From positions 63,333,371 to 63,397,370 of the forward strand of contig NC_053393.1 of the NCBI RefSeq assembly GCF_905171765.1: a stretch of 64,000 bases of DNA. The letters run 5' to 3'. Below, piece by piece: positions 57,327 through 64,000 of the stretch (its first letter is position 1; each line of letters opens with the position of its first letter). The DNA comes from Bufo bufo. Taxonomy: Eukaryota; Chordata; Amphibia; Anura; Bufonidae. The notes under the pieces were generated by a model, which was not told the origin of the DNA, did no database searches, and worked only from the letters and a program-made list of their open reading frames with translations. The position numbers and the translations under genes were made by a program.

Positions 57327-57840
57327 AGGGAGTCTGTCAACAGGAAACTCACGGCTAAACCAGACACAATGTTTTGAAGGGCTAGCTCAGCTGAATGTAA
57401 AAATACATTTTACTTAGAGATCCAGTGCTTCATTCTGGAGAAAAAAGTACTTTTAAACCATATGAAAAAAAGCATTTAAGTGCATTGAGGGCGGGCCAAG
57501 TCACACTGTGCAACCTTGCTCCTCTTGCTTCCTCTGCTAGCTTCTTCTTCTCCTTCCTGTTGGACAGATTTAGATTTCTGTGTAGTCATCTGACCTGATC
57601 CTGCCAATAAAAAAGGAAAAAGCAGGGCAGGCAGAGGAAGCAGGAGGAGCAAGGGAGCACCGGATGGCTATGGTCACACTCGGTGCACTTAACTTCTCAT
57701 TTGCATATGGATTGAAAGTATTTTTTTTTCTCCAGAGTGAAACTATGGTTTGCTAAGTGAAAGGTATCATTACACACAGCTGAGCTAGTCCTACAAGGTA
57801 TTGTGCCTGGATTATCAGTAAATTTCCTGGTGATGGACTC
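57327..57840. mobile_element. Palindromic T2/Kolobok-type MITE
   Basis: TTAA at 57323-57326 and 57841-57844. The left arm (AGGGAGTCTGTCAACAGG to CTTCATTCTGGAG, about 57327-57445) is inverted at about 57728-57840 (TCTCCAGAGTGAAAC to CCTGGTGATGGACTC). The right TTAA is shared with a second T2-like start, TTAAAGGGGTTGTCC, at 57841. Confidence 0.82.
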
Positions 57841-57844
57841 TTAA

Positions 57845-58309
57845 AGGGGTTGTCCTACAAACATTTAAACTAATGTAATGAAATATGCTACAAATTTCTC
57901 CAAAAATATGGACTCTAGTGAATCTGAAATTTTTGCGATTCACTTTAGACCAGCCCAACCTGCGGCGTCTCCAGATGTTGCAAATGCACTCTACAAAAAG
58001 GGGGACCCTATCTGAAGAAGCCAATTTAATTGGTGAAACATGTTGGGGGGCAGCTCTTAGGTTTTGATCTATCTGTTCGCCTGTGATCTGAGTAATATAT
58101 GTGTTAGCACAATGCACAATCGGCAGCTATACAGCTTCACAATAGAGCCAGTGCAGTAACTGGCGACCAGAGAAGTGTTAGAAGATATTGTGCAACTAAG
58201 AAGGGAGGGTGCACATCCCTGCTAGTGGCAATGTAAGACATCAAACACAGGGAACAGTTTATTTTTAATGTCTGTTTATGTTTGACTCACAATTGAGTTT
58301 TTAACACAC
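57845..58309. other. Repeat-derived DNA with a hammerhead-like motif
   Basis: Starts as a T2-type MITE (AGGGGTTGTCCTAC) whose right end was not found. The hammerhead-like motif is listed separately at 58006-58050. Confidence 0.4.
58006..58050 (+). ncRNA. Weak hammerhead-like motif
   Basis: CTGAAGA (58012-58018), a hairpin CCAAT-TTA-ATTGG, GAA (58035-58037), palindrome ACATGT (58038-58043), then T and GGGGGG opposite CCCTAT. An extra A-G step between the core and stem II departs from the consensus, where the first stem II pair should follow directly. It may be a decayed or variant retroelement ribozyme, or chance. Confidence 0.3.
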
Positions 58310-58312
58310 TTA

Positions 58313-58664
58313 GGACTTTTTCACACGGGGGCGTGTGCGCCCCGTGGTCGTGCTGCGGCCCGCAATATGCGGGCCGGAATGCACGAGCACAGTCCGTGGG
58401 GCAGCCGCAGCGGATCGCGGATCCATTCACTTGAATGGGTCCGCGATTCGGCCGTTCCGCAAAAAGATAGGACATGTTCTATCTTTTTGCGGAACGGAAG
58501 TACGGGACGAAACCCCACGGAAGCACTCCGTAGTGCTTCCGTAGGGTTCCGTTCCGTGGTTCTGTTCCGCACAATTCTGCATCTCCGGATTTGCGGACCC
58601 ATTGAAGTGAATGGGTCCGCATCCCTGATGCGGAATGCCCATGAAACGGCGCCCGGAGGAGGCC
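58313..58664. mobile_element. Harbinger-like MITE, 352 bp
   Basis: Flanked by TTA at 58310-58312 and 58665-58667. The left end GGACTTTTTCACACGGGGGCG and right end (CGGCGCCCGGAGGAGGCC) are weakly inverted. A strong internal hairpin has TTCCGCAAAAAGATAG and CTATCTTTTTGCGGAA. GC-rich. Open frames are by-products of the CG-rich body. Confidence 0.75.
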
Positions 58665-58667
58665 TTA

Positions 58668-59029
58668 ATTAAAAGTTACATTGTATGCTTATGTAATTAT
58701 GTATCTGGGTCAAGTTTGGTATTAAGCCCACTAGGCTTATCTGTAAATTCAGATTTAGCAAAACTACAAAAACCTCAACATGCCCTGTTAGCTTTAGGCT
58801 GTCCAGGAAAGCTGGGAGTTTGTAGTTTTGCAACAGCTGGAGGGCCACAGGTTTGGCATCCCTGCTTTAGGCGAATCGCTCAAATGGCAATCACCGTTTT
58901 ACAAATCAGCAGACAGCACAGCAGGGTGAGGAAGATGAAGAAGGAGGATCACATGACCTCAGGCAAAATCCTGGTTGGCAGGCTTGCCCATAATGCCTTG
59001 CAATGAAACTGAAAGATTCAGTAGGGACT
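58668..59029. other. Unassigned non-coding DNA
   Basis: 58770-58870 contains CAACATGCCCTG, GGGAGTTTGTAGTTTTGCAA and CTGGAGGGCCACAGG, a phrase common in old interspersed repeats. No gene. Confidence 0.4.
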
Positions 59030-59037
59030 ATACTGAC

Positions 59038-59586
59038 CAGTGTTGAGCAAATCAAACTCCACAAAGTAGAATTCGATCGGAATTTCAGGTAAATTTGATT
59101 TGTGGAAAGCCAAATATACTTGTGCTTTGTGGTAATAAATCGATTTTACCTGAAATGGTGTAAAAAAAATAAAAGATAAATCATACTTGAGTCCTCCATT
59201 TGAGTACAAAGAGCTGTCCGCCGCCATCTTGATTGAAGATCTCGCACAAAATTCCGTGCATGGTGGTGTATGACGTAACCACGCCAGCCGTGGTAATGAC
59301 CTCATCACTGGACGAGCTAGATCTTCAATCAAGATGGTGACTTTGCGATCAAATGGATGAGGGTAAGTATGATTTTAAAGTGTTTTTTTTTTTTTTTTCA
59401 TTTGACACTGGATTATTGCTATCAGATGCCTTTATCATGTATGAACGCAGCATCTGAGGAGTACAATAACGGGGAGCTATTGCCACTCCCTGTCATCGCA
59501 CCCACTTCTTACAAATAAAAGCGAATTTTTTGGTAAAATTCAGTGACGCAGCTGAATCAAATTTTCCAAAACTTGGCTCATCTCTA
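59038..59586. mobile_element. hAT-type MITE, 549 bp
   Basis: The left end CAGTGTTGAGCAAAT and right end (TTGGCTCATCTCTA) are imperfect inverted copies. The flanks ATACTGAC (59030-59037) and GTACTGAC (59587-59594) match at 7 of 8. Same family as 54525-55082 but more diverged; the internal AAGATCTCGC and TCAATCAAGATGG blocks are inverted. Confidence 0.85.
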
Positions 59587-59965
59587 GTACTGACACTAGT
59601 GTTGATCAAGCATGCTCGGTCAAACACCAGTTCGGCTCGAGCATCGCGATGCTCGGCACATCGCGATGTTTGGTCGAATAACGCGTGTGCTTGAGCGCGA
59701 TGCTCAAGTATCCTCCCTGCACGTTTGTTGGCTGCTACGCAGCCATTAAATGTGCAGGTAAGTACTGCCCTCACTGTTATGCTGTCGCCATGTTGGTTAC
59801 TGGCATTACAGTGATTGGCTGGCCGGAATGCGGCATCGGGTGCTGTAAAGCAAAAGCACCCGATGACACGTGGTTCGGCCAGTCTTAGTCAGGGAGAGCT
59901 GTGCTGTAAAAGGGACAGATAGTGTAGGGAATTGAATTTCATTTTTTTGTTAGGCAGGGTTGGTG

Positions 59966-60057
59966 TTAGAAACATAGAAACATAGAAACATAGAATGTGT
60001 CGGCAGATAAGAACCATTTGGCCCATCTAGTCTGCCCAATATACTGAATACTATGGA
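59966..60057 (-). mobile_element. CR1/L2/Rex1-type LINE 3' tail
   Basis: The minus strand carries the ~80-bp end of the family (GGGCAGACTAGATGGGCC and three TCTATGTT repeats). It has the same tail as the copies at 32238 and 49838 but contains no coding sequence. Confidence 0.88.
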
Positions 60058-60659
60058 AAGTCCTTTTAAGGACTATTGTTGTCTCTGGTAGCAATATATA
60101 TTTTATAGTAAGGGACAGGGAAGTGGCCGTGCTGCTGATGGTGCACGCAGAGGCCGTGCCCCTGTGTGCGGTGAAACTGTGCCTGCTGCCAGAGCACAAG
60201 AAACACACTCATTCACAATACCTAGCTTCATGTCCCAGTTTGCAGGGTGGCACAGGACACCACTCTCGAAGTCACACCAGTGCGACCAGGTGGTCGGTTA
60301 GATTGCAGCAGATAATGCTTCCAGTCAGTTAAGCACCACCCTGTCTTCCACAAAGTCCAGTCTCAGTAGCCAAGAGTTTGGTCAATAGAATCCTCGCCCT
60401 GATCCTCCTTCCTCACATCATGGAGAGTCTTTGCAAACACGGTTATTCCGAGGAGCTCTTTTCATCGCCATTCCTTAATTTGGGCCTCTCGCCAAGCCCG
60501 CTTGAAGAGGGACATGAGGAGATCTTGTGCCCTGATTCCCAAGCCTGCTTGAAGAGGGACATGAGGAGATCTTGTGCCCTGATTCCCAAACTCTTGAGCA
60601 TCCACAGTCAGAAAAAGATGACGGTGGGGAACAGTAATTAGTGTTTCACGAGGTGGATG

Positions 60660-63097
60660 ATGATGATGAGACACAGTTGCCAATAAGTCAATCACAATTA
60701 GTGTCTCAAGAGGTTGATGATGAGGATGAGACACAGTTGTCAATAAGTGAGGTTCTTGTTAGGTCAACAAGTCAGGAGGATGACCAGAGTGAGGAAGTGT
60801 AAGAGGAGGTGGTGGACGATGAAATCATTGACCCAACATGGGAAAGTGGCAAGCCGAGCGAGGACAGCAGTACGGAGGTGGAGGTATCCGCAGAACCGCA
60901 ACAGGCTGGAAGAGGCAGTGGGGTGGCAAAAGGGAGAAGGCGGGCCACACCAAACAGGCCCACAACTGTTCCCCGGAGCACCCCCTTGCGGAAATCTCCC
61001 TTGCCAAGGGGTAGGTGTTCCGCAGTCTGGCGCTTTTTTGATGAAAATGCGGACAATAAAATAATCGTCATTAGCAACCTGTGCCGTACCAAAATGAGCA
61101 GGGGCGTGAACATTAGCAACCTCACCACCACCATCATGATCCACCACATGGCATCAAAGCACCCTAATAGGTGGGCCGAACGCCTGGGTCCACAATCAGT
61201 GTCTTCGGGTCACACCACTGCCTCCTTTTCCCCTGTGTTATGTGCTGGCCAATCCGCTGTCCAAAATGCAGGCCCAGATGCCCCTCGCCAGGCACCTGGA
61301 CCTTTGTAAGCACCATCAGCTAACACATCCACTTTTGTGTCCCAGTGCACCGTACAGATGTCCATACCCCAGGCCTTTGAACGAAAGCGCAAATACACAG
61401 CCACTCACCCACAGGCCATAGCACTAAATGCGCACCTTATGGCGGCGGCGTCCCTCGTTACTCAGTCCCCAGCTGCCACTATTTTGCCCGGTGTGCCATC
61501 CCCACCTTACACCAGCATGTGTCCCGTAACATCACCCTTGCCATGACCAACGCAGTGTTTGGGAAGGTCCACTTAACGACTGACACATGGACAAGTGCTT
61601 GTGGCCAGGGATGCTACATATCCCTGATGGCACACTGGGTGAACGTTGTGTAGGCCGGGAGCGAGTTGTACCCTGGGATGGCACAGGTGCTACCGATGCC
61701 AAGGATTGCGAGCCCTACTTCCATAAGGATTTCCGCCACCACCTACATTAGTGGTTGCAACCCCTACTTCTCCTCCTCCACCTCCTCCGCCACTTCCACC
61801 TCTGAATTTTCATCTTGCAGCTCCAGTCAGCCATCAGTCAGTAGCTGGAAGCAGTGTAGCACTGCAGTGGGGAAGCAGCAACAGGCCGTGCTGAAACTTA
61901 TTTTCTTACAGCACACCACCGTAGAGCTGTGGCAGGGTATAAGGGACCAGACAGAGCTGTGACTCTCGCCACTCAACCTACAACCAGGCATGGTTGTGTC
62001 TGATAATGGCCATAACTTGGTGGCGGCCTTGGAGCTCGGCAAGCTCACACACATACCATGCCTAGCCCATATGTTCAACTGAGCTACTGGTGAAGCTGTG
62101 CCGCGTGTGTGCCCATTTCCGAAAGTCATCTACAGCTGCCCCTGGTCTGGCATTGCTGCAACAGCACTTGCAATTGCCAGCTCACCGACTGTTGTGCGAT
62201 GTGAGCATGTGCTGGAACTCCACGTAGTGGGCAGTAGTGGAATACCAGCTGCAACATGGTCGTCGCCTTTCCAGTCAGCTGCCACTCTTCACAAGCGACA
62301 AGTAGGCATGGATGTCTGACCTCTGTAAGGTTTTACGCAACTTTGAGGAATAAACACAGATGGTGAGCGGCGATGCCGCTATTATCAGCGTAACCATCCC
62401 GCTACTGTGTCTACTGAAACGCTCGCTGCTCACAATGAAGGCGGATGCTTTGCATGTGGAAGAGGTGGAAATGGGGGAAGACAGTACACAGGGGGATAGC
62501 CAGACCACCCTCATATCATCTTCTCGGCGATAATTGGATGAGGAGGAGCAGGAGACGGTTGCCTCAGCTACAGAGGGTAGTACCCATAGCAAGTTTATTC
62601 TATCGGTTCAGCGTGGAGGGGCAGAAAAGGAGCAAGAGGATGAGGAGATTGAGAGTCATCCTTGCGATGAGGACAGCGAAATCTTGTCTGTTGGGACTCT
62701 GGCACACATGGCTGACTTTATGTTATGCTTCCTTTCCCGTGACCCTCATGTTGTACGCATTTTGGCTAACACCGATTACTGGTTGTTCACCATTCTCAAC
62801 CCCCGCTACTAAGAGAACTTCTCATCTCTCATTCCTGTGGTGGAGAGGACTAGCAAAATAGTGCAATACCAGAAGGCCCTTGTGGAAAAATTGCTCCAAA
62901 AACGAACTGGCAATCTACGCCTTGGAGGTGCTGGCCTGCCCTGCCGCCAGCGTTTTGTCAGATCGGGTATTTAGTGCTGCTGAGGGCATAAGCGCATCCG
63001 CATGTCAACTGAAAATGCTGAACGGTTGACTCTTATCAAAATGAACAAGGCCTGGATTGCCCCTGACTTCTCTACTCCACCAGAGGAAAGCGGCTGA
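60660..63097 (+). pseudogene. hAT transposase pseudogene (BED finger to dimerisation domain)
   Basis: An acidic N-terminal stretch leads into a BED-type zinc finger at about 61020-61165 (SAVWRFFDEN, NLCRTKMSRG, MIHHMASKHP), where the first Cys of the expected CNLC pair reads Ser. The hAT catalytic region follows: KVHLTTDTWTSACGQG and AHWVNVV (about 61565-61650), then MVVSDNGHNLVAAL (about 61990-62030). The C-terminal hAT dimerisation motif appears at about 62940-62990 as PAASVLSDRVFSAAEG. The C-terminus is near 63097. Stops and frameshifts throughout break it into short frames. Confidence 0.8.
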
Positions 63098-63252
63098 ACA
63101 TAAAGGCACTTTAAATGTGACTTTTATGGTGTATTGAATACACTGTATTCCCATGCACCCCTTCCACCACAAAAAAGGGTATATGGTTCAATCTTCCTTT
63201 TCTTGTCCTCCTTCTCCTCCTCCATCATATCAACATGCTTATTAGGCTGCCC

Positions 63253-64000
63253 TCACTCCTAATGCTTTAGAGGATCAGCTCAGCAGCAGGCCCTCAACCA
63301 TAATTTTTTCGATGATCAGCTCAGCAGCAGGCCCTCGCCCATAATGTTTTCCATGGTAAGATCAGCAGCAGGCACTCGCCCCTAATGTTTTAGAGAGTAA
63401 GCTCAGCAGCAGACAGTCGCCCCTAATGTTTTAAAGAGTCAGCTCAGCAGCATACCCTCACGCCTAATGTTTTAGATGGTCAGCTCAGCAGCAGGCCCTC
63501 GCCCATAATTTTTTCCATGGTCAGATCATCAGCAGGCGCTCGCCCCTAATGTTTTAGAGAGTAAGCTCAGCAGCAGGCAGTCGCCCCTAATGTTTTAGAG
63601 AGTCAGCTCAGCAGCAGACCCTCGCCCCTAATGTTTTAGATGGTCAGCACAGCAGCAGGCCCTCGCCCATAATTTTTTCCATGGTCAGATCAGCAGCAGG
63701 CCCTCACCCCTAATGTTTTAGAATGTCAGATCAGCAGCAGACCCTCACCCCTAATGTTTTAGAAGGTCAGATCAGCAGCAGACCCGCACCCCTAATTTTT
63801 TAGATGGTCAGCTCATCAGCAGGCACTCGCCCCTAATGTTTTAGAGAGTCAGCTCAGCAGCAGACCCTCACCCCTAATTTTTTAGATGGTCAGCTCAGCA
63901 GCAGACCCTCACCCCTAATGTTTTAGAAGGTCAGATCAGCAGCAGACCCTCACCCCTATTTTTTTAGATGGTCAGCTCAGCAGCAGACCCTCACCCCTAA
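63253..64000. repeat. 41-bp minisatellite, continuing past the window
   Basis: About 18 units of AGCTCAGCAGCAGACCCTCA followed by CCCCTAATGTTTTAGAtGGTC-like ends. A four-unit (164-bp) higher-order step is visible, for example the GAGAGTAAGCTC variant at about 63391 and 63555. The array lies immediately 3' of the hAT transposase relic and has no coding potential. Confidence 0.93.

Larger units (their letters stand above)
59597..64000 (+). mobile_element. Large hAT element (coding relic), right end outside the window
   Basis: Starts TAGTGTTGATCAAGCATGCT, only two bases beyond the duplication of the preceding MITE and with a terminus like that MITE family. The first 300 bases hold the palindromic GCATCGCGATGC region. 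A LINE tail interrupts it at 59966-60057. A transposase relic on the plus strand (about 60660-63097) and a 41-bp array follow. The right terminus lies beyond 64000, so the duplication cannot be checked. Confidence 0.65.

Noticed and set aside
60462..61149. Minus-strand open frames of 93-127 codons
   Set aside because: They are antisense to the hAT transposase relic, which has the BED finger and hAT motifs on the plus strand.

Overview
The window reads as a stretch of amphibian, most likely frog (anuran), nuclear DNA that is almost wholly transposon-derived and non-coding. I see no host protein-coding exon, rRNA or tRNA gene. The organism call rests on element types known from frog genomes: MITEs with TTAAAGG(A/G)(A/G)-type termini (T2/Kolobok superfamily, first described in Xenopus), Harbinger-like MITEs with TTA/TAA duplications, several Tc1 families, 5'-truncated CR1/L2/Rex1-type LINE tails ending in ATGTTTCT repeats, hAT elements, a chromodomain Ty3/Gypsy element, and many minisatellites with 26-79 bp units.

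Layout. 1-4.3 kb: unassigned DNA with an 810-bp Harbinger-like MITE. 4.3-6 kb: a Kolobok MITE directly abutted by a hAT element full of a 33-bp minisatellite. 6.7-9.2 kb: an antisense hAT transposase relic split by a Tc1 element (7017-8609). 9.3-9.55 kb: a short repeat carrying two inverted hammerhead-ribozyme-like motifs. 9.56-11.03 kb: a second Tc1. 11-17 kb: largely unique AT-rich DNA with a fold-back element at 16.4-16.9 kb. 17.5-18.5 kb: a decayed third Tc1. 19-26 kb: MITEs, a ~32-bp minisatellite interrupted by MITEs, a solo Gypsy LTR (24071-24600) inside a 79-bp tandem array. 28.8-30.65 kb: a 35-bp array broken by a MITE with its own internal repeats. 32.2-34.5 kb: a fourth Tc1 whose left terminal repeat is split by a LINE fragment. 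36-40.4 kb: fold-backs, an inverted minisatellite and MITEs. 40457-46502: a full-length chromoviral Ty3/Gypsy element with two LTRs and a perfect 5-bp duplication, carrying a 767-bp MITE inside gag. 48.9-50.8 kb: a fifth Tc1 with a LINE inserted in its transposase. 51-59.6 kb: unique DNA, Harbinger, Kolobok and hAT MITEs, a 26-bp array. 59.6-64 kb: the remains of a larger hAT element (BED finger, catalytic region, C-terminal dimerisation motif) followed by a 41-bp array that runs off the window.

None of the transposases or the retrotransposon polyprotein is intact: each has frameshifts, stops, deletions or lost catalytic residues. The nested insertions give a readable order of events. The signal I consider most worth following is the hammerhead-type self-cleaving RNA motif on the minus strand at 9365-9406, whose core and three helices can all be drawn by eye. 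Unique stretches near 14.6-16.2, 34.97-35.7, 39.07-39.55, 51.0-51.85 and 56.3-57.3 kb lack repeat hallmarks and are the only places where host regulatory sequence might hide; that is inference from composition only.
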